From NCBI RefSeq assembly GCF_016863115.1, contig NZ_BOOG01000034.1:1-64000 (forward strand): a stretch of 64,000 bases of DNA, read 5' to 3'. The translations under genes were made by a program, and so were the position numbers. The notes under the pieces were generated by a model. It saw nothing but the letters and a program-made list of their open reading frames with translations, was not told where the DNA came from and ran no database searches. Every line of letters starts with the position of its first letter. The stretch's first letter is position 1. Of the stretch, positions 16,356 to 24,770 are shown in pieces. The stretch is from Sphaerimonospora thailandensis. Lineage in GTDB: Bacteria; Actinomycetota; Actinomycetes; Streptosporangiales; Streptosporangiaceae.

Positions 16356-16514
16356 ATGGGAAACGCACACAAAACGACGTGGCGGGTCCTCGTCCCGGCC
16401 AACGGGAGCAACATCGTCCACGACACGATGGTCCCGGTAGCGTCGCGAGCCCGGAGCACGGAAGAAGGGAACGGCATGCGACGCATGGGTCTCGATCGGC
16501 GGGCGGCGTCATGA
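16356..16514 (+). CDS. Small ORF coupled to the LLM oxidoreductase gene
   Basis: 52 codons starting MGNAHKTTWRVLVP, preceded by AAAGGGG at 6-7 nt, and ending ATGA across the start of the next gene. The good ribosome site plus the overlap suggest it is translated, perhaps as a leader that couples translation. There is no recognisable domain; the sequence is basic in its second half (RARSTEEGNGMRRMG). Confidence 0.35.
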   Translation: MGNAHKTTWRVLVPANGSNIVHDTMVPVASRARSTEEGNGMRRMGLDRRAAS

Positions 16515-17419
16515 AGTACGCGATGAAGTACGCGGTGCTGGCGCCGGTCGCCGCGAACACGACCGCCGACCCCGAGTGGATCAGCGGCTTCGCCCGGCAC
16601 GCCGAGGGGTGCGGGTTCGAGTCCATCGTGGTCGTCGAGCACGCGGTGGTGATGAGCGGCTATTCGAGCGTCTACCCCTATGACAAGTCGGGGAAGATGG
16701 AGCTCAAGGACGACTGCGACATCCCGGATCCGCTTGACCTGCTGGCCTTCCTGGCCGGGCGGACGGACCGCATCGGCCTGGCCACCGGGGTCCTGGTCCT
16801 GCCCAACCACCATCCCGTCGTGCTGGCCAAGCGACTCGCCACGGTCGACGCCCTGTCCGGCGGGAGGTTGCGGCTGTGCGTCGGCATGGGCTGGATGAAG
16901 GAGGAGATCGAGGCCTGCGGCGCCGACTTCGCCAGCCGGGGCCGCCGGGCGAACGAGCAGATCCAGGTGCTGCGCGCGCTGTGGGCGGACAGGTCCGCGG
17001 CGGGGGTCGGCTTCCACGGGGAGTTCTTCGACTTCGACGGGGCGATGTGCTACCCCAAGCCGGTTCAGCCGAACGGAGTGCCGATCCACATCGGCGGCCA
17101 CAGCGTGGCGGCGGCGCGCCGGGCCGGCCGGTACGGCGACGGCCTGCAACCGCTCGGCGTGGTGGGCGACGAACTGCGGAAGCTGGTCGAGGTGATGCGC
17201 ACCGAGGCCGAGCGGGCCGGCCGTGACCCGGACGCTCTCGCCCTCACCCTCGGCCACCTCGTATCCCGCGTCACGCCGGAGAAGGCCGAGTCGCTGGCCG
17301 CCCTCGGCGCGAACCGGATCCTGCTGTCGCCCACGCCGACATCGGACCTGGGCGCGGCCAAGGACGAGCTGTCGGCCTGCGCCGAGCGTCTCGGACTCAC
17401 CTCGCATGCTCAGCGGTGA
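16511..17419 (+). CDS. LLM-class (F420-dependent type) oxidoreductase
   Basis: A luciferase-like TIM-barrel oxidoreductase of about 302 residues, probably using coenzyme F420. Features: an N-terminal strand MKYAVLAPVAAN, the conserved EHAVVMSGY loop, RIGLATGVLVLPNHHPVVLAKRLATVDALSGGRL (family core), MGWMKEEIEACG and PIHIGGHSVAAARRAGRYGDG near the C-terminal third. A second in-frame ATG lies four codons in. It starts a three-gene plus-strand operon with a SnoaL-like protein and an SDR. The substrate is unknown; proximity to steroid genes suggests a ketone or hydroxyl on a terpenoid ring, as inference. Confidence 0.88.
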   Translation: MKYAMKYAVLAPVAANTTADPEWISGFARHAEGCGFESIVVVEHAVVMSGYSSVYPYDKSGKMELKDDCDIPDPLDLLAFLAGRTDRIGLATGVLVLPNHHPVVLAKRLATVDALSGGRLRLCVGMGWMKEEIEACGADFASRGRRANEQIQVLRALWADRSAAGVGFHGEFFDFDGAMCYPKPVQPNGVPIHIGGHSVAAARRAGRYGDGLQPLGVVGDELRKLVEVMRTEAERAGRDPDALALTLGHLVSRVTPEKAESLAALGANRILLSPTPTSDLGAAKDELSACAERLGLTSHAQR

Positions 17420-17894
17420 CGACCGGACCGAGCTCGCCGACCTGGTCGCCCGGTACGCCCTGCTGGCCGACGAGCGGGACATCGCGGCGCTGACCGGTCT
17501 GTTCACCGGGGACGGCGTGCTCGTCCTGCCCGATCCGCCGGGCACGCTCGAGCCGGTCATCGTCCGGCGGGGGCACGAGGAGATCGCCGGCGCGATGTCC
17601 GCCCTGGGGGCGATGGCGTTGACCTTCCACGCGCTCGCCGGTCAGGTCTTCGACGCCGGGCCCGAGCCGGGATCGGCCGTCGGCCGGGTGGCCTGCGTCG
17701 CACATCATCTGTCGGAGCGGGCCGGCGGGCCGTCGGACCTGGTGTGGCACCTGCGCTACGCCGACGACTACCGGCGCGAGGGCGGCGCCTGGCGGATCGC
17801 CCGCCGGGCCGTACGGATCGACTGGATCGAGACCGGGCCGGTACGCCGCATGCGCGGGCAGGACGTGAGGGAAAGCCGGAAAGAAGGAGCATGA
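17406..17894 (+). CDS. SnoaL/NTF2-fold protein
   Basis: A 162-residue protein of the SnoaL-like (NTF2) fold. The typical opening ELADLVARYALLADERDIAALTGLF is followed by GDGVLVLPDPPG and a C-terminal YRREGGAWRIARRAVRIDWIE strand pair. This fold is used by ketosteroid isomerases, dehydratases and cyclases. It overlaps the end of the LLM gene by 14 nt and abuts the SDR, so the three are one operon. The catalytic Tyr/Asp pattern of true ketosteroid isomerase is not evident to me. Confidence 0.8.
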   Translation: MLSGDDRTELADLVARYALLADERDIAALTGLFTGDGVLVLPDPPGTLEPVIVRRGHEEIAGAMSALGAMALTFHALAGQVFDAGPEPGSAVGRVACVAHHLSERAGGPSDLVWHLRYADDYRREGGAWRIARRAVRIDWIETGPVRRMRGQDVRESRKEGA

Positions 17895-18730
17895 TGACCA
17901 CGTCAGGGGAGAGCCGAGCCTCGAGCAGGGTCTCGGTGGTGACCGGCGGGGCGCTGGGGATCGGCGGCGCGGTCAGCCGCCGCCTCGCCCGGCGGGGCGA
18001 CCTGGTGGTGCTGGCCGACATCGACGCCGAGGCGGCCGAGCGGACCCGCCTGGACATCGAGGCGGCCGGGGGACGCTGCGTGGTGGTCGCCGGTGACGCG
18101 AGCGACGACGACGTGGTCGAGCGCGTGCTCGACACCGCGCTGGCGGCCGGTGACGGCCGCGTCGACGTGCTGGTGAACAACGTGGGTGACTTCCGCCCGG
18201 CGTCGAAGACGTTCCTGCACAGCAGGCCCGGCCAGTGGCAGCGCCTGTACGAGCTGAACCTGCTGCACGTGTTCAAGATGAGCCACGCCGTCCTGCCCGT
18301 CATGGTGGAACGGCGCTCCGGATGCGTCGTCAACAACTCCACCGTGGAGGCGTTCCGCGGCATCCCGGGGCATGCCGTCTACTCCGCCTACAACGCCGGG
18401 GTCTCGGCGTTCACCAAAAGCCTCGCCGTGGAGGTGGGGCAGTACGGCGTGCGGGTCAACGCGATCGCGCCGGACCTGGCCGACACCGAGCAGACGCCGG
18501 CGAGTGCGATGCTGCGCGGCCGCGACCCCGGACTGATCCCGCTGTGGATCCCGCTCGGCCGGTACGGCGAGCCCGACGACTACGCCGCCGTCGTGGAGTT
18601 CCTCGCCTCCGACGAGGCCCGCTTCGTCACCGGCCACACGATCCCGGTGGACGGCGGGACGCTGGCCGCGTCCGGATGGTACGGCCGCAAGGACCGCAAG
18701 GGCTGGACGAACATGCCGAACGAGCCCTGA
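17894..18730 (+). CDS. Short-chain dehydrogenase/reductase
   Basis: A classical SDR of 278 residues. The nucleotide motif GGALGIGGA is near the N-terminus, NNVG at about 90, the catalytic Ser in VVNNSTVEAF, the YxxxK equivalent in YSAYNAGVSAFTKS and a C-terminal VDGGTLAASGWY. YSAYNAGVSA departs from the usual Y-x-x-x-K: counting from the second Tyr the fourth residue is Gly and a Lys follows only later (FTKS), so the catalytic lysine may be displaced or lost. GAAGGAG sits just before the double ATG (17891/17894). Last gene of the LLM operon. Confidence 0.85.
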   Translation: MTTSGESRASSRVSVVTGGALGIGGAVSRRLARRGDLVVLADIDAEAAERTRLDIEAAGGRCVVVAGDASDDDVVERVLDTALAAGDGRVDVLVNNVGDFRPASKTFLHSRPGQWQRLYELNLLHVFKMSHAVLPVMVERRSGCVVNNSTVEAFRGIPGHAVYSAYNAGVSAFTKSLAVEVGQYGVRVNAIAPDLADTEQTPASAMLRGRDPGLIPLWIPLGRYGEPDDYAAVVEFLASDEARFVTGHTIPVDGGTLAASGWYGRKDRKGWTNMPNEP

Positions 18731-18746
18731 GCGGAGCCAACGTGAA

Positions 18747-18770
18747 ACGGGCCCCCGGGAAGGGGCCCGT
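18747..18770. terminator. Bidirectional terminator hairpin
   Basis: ACGGGCCCC and GGGGCCCGT form a perfect 9-bp stem around a 6-nt loop, between the convergent SDR and SnoaL genes. Confidence 0.8.
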
Positions 18771-18809
18771 CCCACGTTCCGTGCCGGGTGTCGCCCCGGC
18801 CTGTCATCG

Positions 18810-19322
18810 CTATTCCGTCGGGATGCCGCTCACGAGCAGCTCGGGCGACTCGGTCCGGCCGTCGAGCACCCGGCCGGTGCGGGCGGTGACCCGCCAGCCG
18901 TCCGGTCCCCGGCGCAGCCGCCAGTGGTTGGCGGTCGCCCGGCGGACCCGGAAATCGCCGGGGCCCCCCTCACGGGCCGCCCCGTTCAGCACCATGAGGG
19001 AGTAGCAGACGGCGACCGCCTCGTCGCCGTTCACCGTGACGTGGGGCGCGCCGATGAAGTGCGCGCATCCGCCGGCGATCCAGCCCTGGTGCCGGTCGGA
19101 CCCGACCATCGCGGCGATCTCGTCCTGCCCGGTCATCACCAACTCGTCCACGTCGTACACACCGTCGCGCTCCCACAGCCCGGCGACGGCTTCGGCGCTG
19201 CCGCTGTCGACGAGCGGGCCGTAGGAGAGGATCAACCGGGTGATCTCCAGCTCGTCCTCGACCGCGCGCGTGCGCTCCTCCAGCCTGGCCAGCCGCTGCT
19301 CGATGTCCCTGTTGTCAGTCAT
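18810..19322 (-). CDS. SnoaL-like domain protein (SnoaL_4 type)
   Basis: 170 residues. An N-terminal coiled helix (DIEQRLARLEERTRAVEDELE) leads into ITRLILSYGPLVDSG, GLWERDGVYDVD, GCAHFIGAPHVTVNGDEAVAVCYSL and ATANHWRLRRGPDGWRV, which is the pattern of scytalone-dehydratase-like NTF2-fold proteins. His residues in CAHFIG and TANHW lie at positions that are catalytic in relatives. The gene overlaps the end of the LLM gene upstream by 8 nt. Likely a dehydratase or isomerase acting with that oxidoreductase. Confidence 0.82.
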   Translation of the reverse strand: MTDNRDIEQRLARLEERTRAVEDELEITRLILSYGPLVDSGSAEAVAGLWERDGVYDVDELVMTGQDEIAAMVGSDRHQGWIAGGCAHFIGAPHVTVNGDEAVAVCYSLMVLNGAAREGGPGDFRVRRATANHWRLRRGPDGWRVTARTGRVLDGRTESPELLVSGIPTE

Positions 19323-20196
19323 CCGCGTCTCCGAAAACGATTCCGATCTTGGTGCCGAGGGCGTGCAGCGCCTCGAGTTGCTCGCAGTAGTGGCCGGCCG
19401 ACTCGGCGGCCACGTGAACGCCGGCGATGGTCGCGCCCGCCTCGCGCACCGCCCCGAGCGCGCGCTCGGCGGCCTCCGGCGATCCTGACGGGTCGAGCGG
19501 GCGCCCGGGGCCGAGCACGATGTCGAAGCCGTCGGGCAGGCCCGCCTGGCGGACCATCGCCGACAGCGTGTCCAGGGGGAGGCCGAACGGGACCCAGCCG
19601 TCGCCGTGGGTCACCGCCCGTCGCAGCGAGCGCGCGGTCCGGCCGCCGATCCACAGCGGGACGCGTTCCTGCACCGCGTGCGGTTCCACCACGAAGCCGG
19701 CGAAGTCGTAGAACTCGCCGTGGAACTCCGGGACGCGCCGGCCCAGGGCCGCGCGTAGCGCGGCGATGGCCTCGTCGGCACGCGCGCCGCGACCCTCGAA
19801 GGGGGCGCCGAGCAGCTCGAACTCCTCCTTGAGGCTTCCCACGCCCAGACCCAGGACGAGCCGGCCGCCGCTGACGCGGTCGAGCGTGCCGTACCGCTTG
19901 GCGATCGCGAGGGGGTGATGGTAGCCGAGAACGAGCACCTTGGTGGCCAGCCGGATGCGCGTGGTGCGCGCGGCGAGGTAGCCGAGCGTGGCCAGCGGGT
20001 CCCAGTAGGCGCCGCCGCGCTGCTCGGCCGCCTCGACCGGGACGGCGACGTGCTCGCTGCAGGTGATGTGGTGATAGCCCAGCCGGTCGGCCGTCTCGGC
20101 GACCTGTCCGATCTCCTCGATCCCCGCCGTTCGCTCCCACTCCGCGCTCACGCTCGGTTGCCGCACCACCACCGGGGTGGTGATCCCGATCCTCAT
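19315..20196 (-). CDS. LLM-class F420-dependent oxidoreductase
   Basis: A 293-residue luciferase-like oxidoreductase. The core reads TTRIRLATKVLVLGYHHPLAIAKRYGTLDRVSGGRLVLGLGVGSLKEEFELLG, a very typical F420-dependent pattern, with ITCSEHVAVPVE before it and PLWIGGRTARSLRRAVTHGDGWVPFG after. GAGGGGGACA precedes the ATG. It is first in a two-gene minus-strand operon with a SnoaL-like protein, mirroring the plus-strand LLM/SnoaL pair 2 kb away. An inverted repeat AGAAA-TC-TTTCT lies 27 bp upstream. Confidence 0.9.
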   Translation of the reverse strand: MRIGITTPVVVRQPSVSAEWERTAGIEEIGQVAETADRLGYHHITCSEHVAVPVEAAEQRGGAYWDPLATLGYLAARTTRIRLATKVLVLGYHHPLAIAKRYGTLDRVSGGRLVLGLGVGSLKEEFELLGAPFEGRGARADEAIAALRAALGRRVPEFHGEFYDFAGFVVEPHAVQERVPLWIGGRTARSLRRAVTHGDGWVPFGLPLDTLSAMVRQAGLPDGFDIVLGPGRPLDPSGSPEAAERALGAVREAGATIAGVHVAAESAGHYCEQLEALHALGTKIGIVFGDADD

Positions 20197-20222
20197 GCCT
20201 GTCCCCCTCTGCCGACGTCACC

Positions 20223-20234
20223 AGAAATCTTTCT
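20223..20234. promoter_or_regulatory. Inverted repeat, possible repressor site
   Basis: AGAAATCTTTCT has perfect 5-nt arms around a 2-nt centre, followed by AG. The pattern AGAA-N4-TTCTA resembles the sites between the Hsd4A and FadD genes at 44.8 kb. It lies in the divergent region between the LLM and IclR genes. Confidence 0.4.
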
Positions 20235-20380
20235 AGTTGCGACCGGAGAGTTCATACCGGGGGTCCCGCTGACTGGAATCGGACATCTAGTAGCATTTCG
20301 GGTGCTTCGATGGGGCTTCCCTCCGTCGGGTCTCGTTGCTACATTCCAATACAAGAATTCGTTTCAGTTTTGGGGGTGCG

Positions 20381-21283
20381 ATGACCGCTGCCAGCGTCAT
20401 GTCCGAGTCGCCGGCGCCCGCACAGCGGGAGCTGCCGCCGTCGATGGTCGAGCGGATGACCCTGATCCTGGACGCGTTCCCGGGCCGCTCCACCCGTCTC
20501 ACCCTGGAGGACGTGGCGGGAGTCACCCGCCTGCCGCGCTCCACCGCTCACCGGATCCTGGACCAGTTGGTGCGGTTGAACTGGCTCGAGCACAGTTCGT
20601 ACGGCTACAGCCTGGGTTCACGCGCGCTCGGGCTCGGCGGCCGGGACGGCGGCCACGGCGAGATCAGGGAGGCGGCGGCTCCGCTGCTGCACAGCCTGCA
20701 GATCAGGACGGGGATGGTCGTCCACCTGGCGGTCCTCGACGACGCCGAAGTCTTCTACCTCGACAAGGTGGGCGGGCGGTTCGCCCTGTCGGTGCCCTCC
20801 CGCGTCGGCGGCCGGGCGCCGGCCCACTCGACCGCGCTGGGCAAGGCCATCCTCGCCTGGCTGGAGCCCGAGCAGGTCGACAGCGCGATCGGCGGGCGCA
20901 TCAGCCGGCTGACCAACCGGACGATCGGCGACATCGCCACCCTGCACCAGGAGCTGAACCGGATCCGGCGGCGCCGGGGCCTGGCCTTCGAACGGGGGGA
21001 GTGCTTCCCCAGCATCTCCTGTGTGGCGGCCGCCATCCGCGGCCCCGAGGGGCCGGTGGCGAGCATCTCCCTGGTCGGCGAGGCGCGCACCCCGCTGGAG
21101 AAGGTCGCACCGCTCGTGGTCGACGCGGCACGGCAGGCGTCACTGGCCCTCTTCCCCGATCTGGCCACCCAGCGGCGGAGCCGTCCGGGGAGCCGGGTGC
21201 CGCACCGGGCACCGGAGCAGACGTGGTCGCCCGAGGCCATGAACCGGCTTCTCGAGGCCGGCCAGAACGGTGACTGGAGGTAG
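20381..21283 (+). CDS. IclR-family transcriptional regulator
   Basis: 300 residues with an N-terminal winged helix (STRLTLEDVAGVTRLPRSTAHRILDQL) and a C-terminal IclR effector domain with STALGKAILAWL, LNRIRRRRGLAFERGECFPSISCVAAAIRG and PVASISLVG. The start MTAASVMSE is preceded by GGGGGTG; an upstream in-frame start at 20336 is weaker. IclR proteins often control aromatic and steroid ring-cleavage genes. It stands next to the hsaB/hsaD-like divergent pair and is the best local candidate for their control. Confidence 0.92.
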   Translation: MTAASVMSESPAPAQRELPPSMVERMTLILDAFPGRSTRLTLEDVAGVTRLPRSTAHRILDQLVRLNWLEHSSYGYSLGSRALGLGGRDGGHGEIREAAAPLLHSLQIRTGMVVHLAVLDDAEVFYLDKVGGRFALSVPSRVGGRAPAHSTALGKAILAWLEPEQVDSAIGGRISRLTNRTIGDIATLHQELNRIRRRRGLAFERGECFPSISCVAAAIRGPEGPVASISLVGEARTPLEKVAPLVVDAARQASLALFPDLATQRRSRPGSRVPHRAPEQTWSPEAMNRLLEAGQNGDWR

Positions 21284-21317
21284 CTGCGCCGCCCGGCCGC
21301 CGACGAGGCCCCGGCGG

Positions 21318-21341
21318 GGGAGGCGGCCCGCCCCGCCTCCC
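21318..21341. terminator. Hairpin between convergent genes
   Basis: GGGAGGCGG and CCGCCTCCC pair perfectly over 9 bp with a 6-nt loop, between the IclR gene (+) and the flavin reductase gene (-). Confidence 0.65.
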
Positions 21342-21360
21342 GGGACCCCCTCCCCGGGGC

Positions 21361-21954
21361 TTACCCCCAGCGGTCGCCCCAGCCCCACAGGTTCGGCCCC
21401 AGCTGCGGCTCGTCGAGCCCGAAGCGGCCGCGGTAGAAGACCAGCGGCCGTCCCTCACCGGTCGTCTCCAACTCCATGACATGGCCGAAGACCACGTCAT
21501 GGTCTCCGGCCACGTGCACGTCGTACACCTCGGCGTGGATCCGTACGAGCACGCCCCGCAGCGCGGGGACCCCCCAGCGGGACACGTCCCACTCGAGCCC
21601 GTCGAACTTCTTGCCCTTGCTGGAGCCGAACCGGTTGCAGACGTCGACCTGGTGCTCGGCCAGCACGTTCACACAGAAGAGGCCCGACTTCCTGATCCGC
21701 GGCCAGGTGCGGCCGCCGCGGTCGGCGCAGAACAGCACCAGTGGCGGCTCGAGGGAGACCGAGGCGAACGACTGGCAGGCGAAACCCACCGGTTCGCCGT
21801 CGTCGATGCCGGTCACCACGGTCACCCCGCTGGCGAACATCCCCATCGCCCGCCGGAACTCCAGCGGCGTGGGCGGAGCCACCTCCACGGACTCGTCGAC
21901 CGCCACATCGATAGGGCCTGCCGTCAGCGCGGACTCGGTGGACTCGACTGCCAT
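21361..21954 (-). CDS. hsaB: Flavin reductase, HsaB-like component of the steroid A-ring monooxygenase
   Basis: An FMN-binding flavin:NADH reductase of 197 residues. FRRAMGMFASGVTVVTG opens the domain, followed by GFACQSFASVSLEPPLVLFC and CVNVLAEHQVDVCNRF, and the closing histidine region GDHDVVFGHVMELE. Such a reductase supplies reduced flavin to HsaA, which hydroxylates 3-HSA to the catechol 3,4-DHSA. GAGGTGAACGC precedes the ATG at 21954; a start 7 codons earlier is possible. The position beside ring-cleavage genes and the presence of two HsaA-type oxygenases support the role; pairing with one or both is inferred. Confidence 0.85.
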   Translation of the reverse strand: MAVESTESALTAGPIDVAVDESVEVAPPTPLEFRRAMGMFASGVTVVTGIDDGEPVGFACQSFASVSLEPPLVLFCADRGGRTWPRIRKSGLFCVNVLAEHQVDVCNRFGSSKGKKFDGLEWDVSRWGVPALRGVLVRIHAEVYDVHVAGDHDVVFGHVMELETTGEGRPLVFYRGRFGLDEPQLGPNLWGWGDRWG

Positions 21955-22214
21955 GCGTTCACCTCGCGTTGCCATCGCACCCGCCGCCGTGGCGGATCTC
22001 CTGTCTTGAACCTACAAAGCGCCCCGCGACGTGCCGGAGGGCGGATCCCGTTGAGTGGAAGGCTTTCCGGGAGCCGGGCATTCCCGTCGCACCATCACAG
22101 GCCGCCCAGACGGGGGAGGGCGGCGACATCCCGCTCATCGGGATGCTCGCTATGGCGGCACGCCACCGTTGGTTACGTTCCCCGAAGCTGACATTTCTCT
22201 GACTGGGGCGGAAG

Positions 22215-23102
22215 ATGACCACCGAGTTGACCCGTGAATCGACGTTGACCTACGAGTCGACGTCGCGTGAACTCGCGACGGATCAGGGCGTGCTGCGCTA
22301 CCACGAGGCCGGTGAAGGCCCGCCGCTGCTGCTCCTGCACGGCTCGGGGCCCGGCGTCACCGGCTGGCGCAACTTCCGCGGCAACCTCGCCACGTTCGCC
22401 GAGCACTTCCGCTGTCTCATCCTGGAGTTCCCCGGGTTCGGGGTCAGCGACCCGACATCCGAGCACCCGATGGTCGCCGCGAGGTCGGCGGTGATCCGCT
22501 TCCTCGACGGCCTCGGTCTGCGGCAGGTCGACGTGATCGGCAACTCCATGGGCGGGTTCGTGGGCACCGACGTGGCGATCGCCCATCCCGACCGGGTGCG
22601 CCGGCTGGTCACGATCGGCGGCATGGGCAGGAACATCTTCAGCCCCGCCCCGGGCGAGGGCGTCAAGCTGCTGACGGAGTTCACCGACGACCCCACCCGC
22701 GAGCGGCTCGTCCGATGGCTCCACTCCATGGTCTACAACCCGGCGATGGTGACCGAGGAACTGATCGAGGAGCGCTGGGCCCTGGCGACCGAGCCCGAGA
22801 CGCTGGCCGCGGCCAAGCGCATGTACGGCTCGGCCGCGTTCGCCGCCAACATGGCCGCCCAGGCGGCCTCCACCACCCCGCCGTCATGGGCGATGCTGCA
22901 CAAGCTGAAGGCCAGGACGCTGCTCACGTGGGGCCGCGACGACCGGGTCAGCCCCGTCGACATGGCGCTGCTGCCCATGCGCATGATCCCCGACGTCGAG
23001 GTGCACATCTTCCCCAACTGCGGGCACTGGGTCATGATCGAGCAGAAGGCGGCCTGGGAGAGCGCCGTGCTGGCCTTCCTCACCAGGAAGGACGGCGAGT
23101 GA
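22215..23102 (+). CDS. hsaD: Meta-cleavage product C-C hydrolase, HsaD-like
   Basis: An alpha/beta hydrolase of 295 residues that splits the ring-opened product of extradiol cleavage (4,9-DSHA in the steroid path). The oxyanion/substrate motif GSGPGVTGWRNFRGNL is typical of C-C hydrolases. The nucleophile is in GNSMGG, the acid in TWGRDDRVSP and the histidine in NCGHWVMIEQ. It opens a plus-strand operon continuing through kstD, kshB, hsaE, hsaG, hsaF and an HsaA paralogue. GGGGCGGAAG precedes the ATG. Confidence 0.87.
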   Translation: MTTELTRESTLTYESTSRELATDQGVLRYHEAGEGPPLLLLHGSGPGVTGWRNFRGNLATFAEHFRCLILEFPGFGVSDPTSEHPMVAARSAVIRFLDGLGLRQVDVIGNSMGGFVGTDVAIAHPDRVRRLVTIGGMGRNIFSPAPGEGVKLLTEFTDDPTRERLVRWLHSMVYNPAMVTEELIEERWALATEPETLAAAKRMYGSAAFAANMAAQAASTTPPSWAMLHKLKARTLLTWGRDDRVSPVDMALLPMRMIPDVEVHIFPNCGHWVMIEQKAAWESAVLAFLTRKDGE

Positions 23103-24769
23103 GCGCGCACTGGGACGAGGAGTTCGACCTGGTCGTGGTCGGCAGCGGCGGCGGCGGCATGACGGCCGCGCTGGCCGCGCACGACAGCGGGCTGTCGGTC
23201 ATCGTCGTCGAGAAGGGCTCGATGTACGGCGGCAGCACCGGGATCTCCGGCGGGGGGATCTGGATCCCCAACAACCCGACCCTGCGGGCCAAGGGGCACG
23301 ACGACAGCCGCGAGTCCGTCCGCCGCTACCTCGAGCTGATCACCGAGGGGCGGGTCCCGTCGGCCCGGCTGGAGGCGTACGTCGACAACGGCCCGGCGGC
23401 GATGGAGCTGCTCGGCAGGAGCAAGTGGATGCGCTTCTTCTGGGTGAAGGGCTACGCCGACTACCACCCCGAGCTGGAGGGCGGCCGGCCGCTCGGCCGG
23501 ACCATCGAGGCGCTGCCGTTCGACACCCGCAACCTGCGGGAGGACGAGCGGTTCCAGCGTCCCAACAGCATGAAAGGCCCGCTCGGCCTGTGGATCACCG
23601 CCAAGGACTACCACGACCTGGCCATGGTGAAGCGCACCTGGCGCGGCCGCTGGGCCTCGGTCGTCGCGGCCTGGCGGGTGTCGTCCAACGTGATCCGCCG
23701 GCGGCACATGGCCACCGGCGGGCGGGCGCTGGTCGCCCGGCTGCGGATGGCGATGAAGGACGCCGGGATCCCGCTGTGGCTGAAAACGCCGATGACCGGC
23801 CTGGTCACCGACGCGAGCGGCGCCGTCGCCGGCATCACCGCCGAGCGCGACGGCACGCCCGTCCGCATCCGCGGCAGGTACGGCGTGCTGCTGGCCACCG
23901 GCGGCTTCGACCACAACCAGCAGATGCGCGAGAAGTACCTGCCGGAGGGCGGCCGGGCCGACTTCGGCATGGGCGCCAGGGAGAACACCGGCGACGGCAT
24001 CCTGGCCGGCGAGCGGGTCGGCGCGGCCCTGGACCTGATGGACGACGCCTGGTGGATGCCGGCCGTGCAGCACCCGGCGGGGGCGACGATCCCGCTGGTG
24101 TCGGAGCGCTCCATCCCGCCGTCGGTCATCGTCTCGGCCGAGGGCAGGAGGTTCACCAACGAGTCGGCGCCGTACGTGAACTTCGTCCACGACCAGCTCG
24201 AGGGCGGGCACGTGCCCGCGTGGTTCGTGATGGACGCCAAGGCCCGCTCCCGCTACCCGTTCGCCCAGATCCTGCCCGGGGCGCCGATCCCGAAGGCGTT
24301 CTACGACAAGGGCCTGGCCTTCCGGGCCGACACGATCGCCGAGCTCGCCGCCAAGATCAGTGTGCCGGCCGGCGCGCTGACCGAGACCATCGAGCGCTTC
24401 AACGGGTTCGCCCGGACCGGCAAGGACGGCGACTTCGGCCGCGGCGACAGCGCCTACGACCGCTACTACGGCGACCCCACGCTGAAGAACCCGACCATGG
24501 ACCTCATCGACAGGGCGCCGTTCTACGCCTTCCGGATCGAGGCCGGCGACCTCGGCACCAAGGGCGGGCTGGTCTGCGACGAGCACAGCCGGGTGCTGCG
24601 CGCCGACGGCTCGGCGATCGAGGGCCTGTACGCCACGGGCAACGTCTCGGCCTCGGTGATGGGCAACGAGTACGCCGGGGCGGGCGCCACGATCGGTCCC
24701 TCGATCGTCTTCGGGTACATCGCCGCCCGGCACGCGGCGGCGGTGCGATCGGGTGCGGGTGTGGCCTGA
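23099..24769 (+). CDS. kstD: 3-ketosteroid Delta1-dehydrogenase (KstD)
   Basis: An FAD enzyme of 556 residues that introduces the 1,2 double bond into ring A of 3-ketosteroids, the step that with 9-hydroxylation breaks ring B. The FAD motif VVVGSGGGGMTAALAAHDSG and VEKGSMYGGSTGISGGGIWIP lie at the N-terminus, and ATGGFDHN in the middle. The C-terminal substrate-side motif is TGNVSASVMGNEYAGAGATIG, which includes the Tyr-x-Gly catalytic region. The GTG start overlaps the hydrolase stop (GTGA), and the next gene begins one base after its stop. Confidence 0.88.
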   Translation: MSAHWDEEFDLVVVGSGGGGMTAALAAHDSGLSVIVVEKGSMYGGSTGISGGGIWIPNNPTLRAKGHDDSRESVRRYLELITEGRVPSARLEAYVDNGPAAMELLGRSKWMRFFWVKGYADYHPELEGGRPLGRTIEALPFDTRNLREDERFQRPNSMKGPLGLWITAKDYHDLAMVKRTWRGRWASVVAAWRVSSNVIRRRHMATGGRALVARLRMAMKDAGIPLWLKTPMTGLVTDASGAVAGITAERDGTPVRIRGRYGVLLATGGFDHNQQMREKYLPEGGRADFGMGARENTGDGILAGERVGAALDLMDDAWWMPAVQHPAGATIPLVSERSIPPSVIVSAEGRRFTNESAPYVNFVHDQLEGGHVPAWFVMDAKARSRYPFAQILPGAPIPKAFYDKGLAFRADTIAELAAKISVPAGALTETIERFNGFARTGKDGDFGRGDSAYDRYYGDPTLKNPTMDLIDRAPFYAFRIEAGDLGTKGGLVCDEHSRVLRADGSAIEGLYATGNVSASVMGNEYAGAGATIGPSIVFGYIAARHAAAVRSGAGVA

Positions 24770-24770
24770 G

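Noticed and set aside
16511-20196. Aromatic polyketide biosynthesis cluster (because of SnoaL-like and LLM genes)
   Set aside because: No ketosynthase, acyl carrier protein or cyclase partners are present; neighbours are steroid catabolic.
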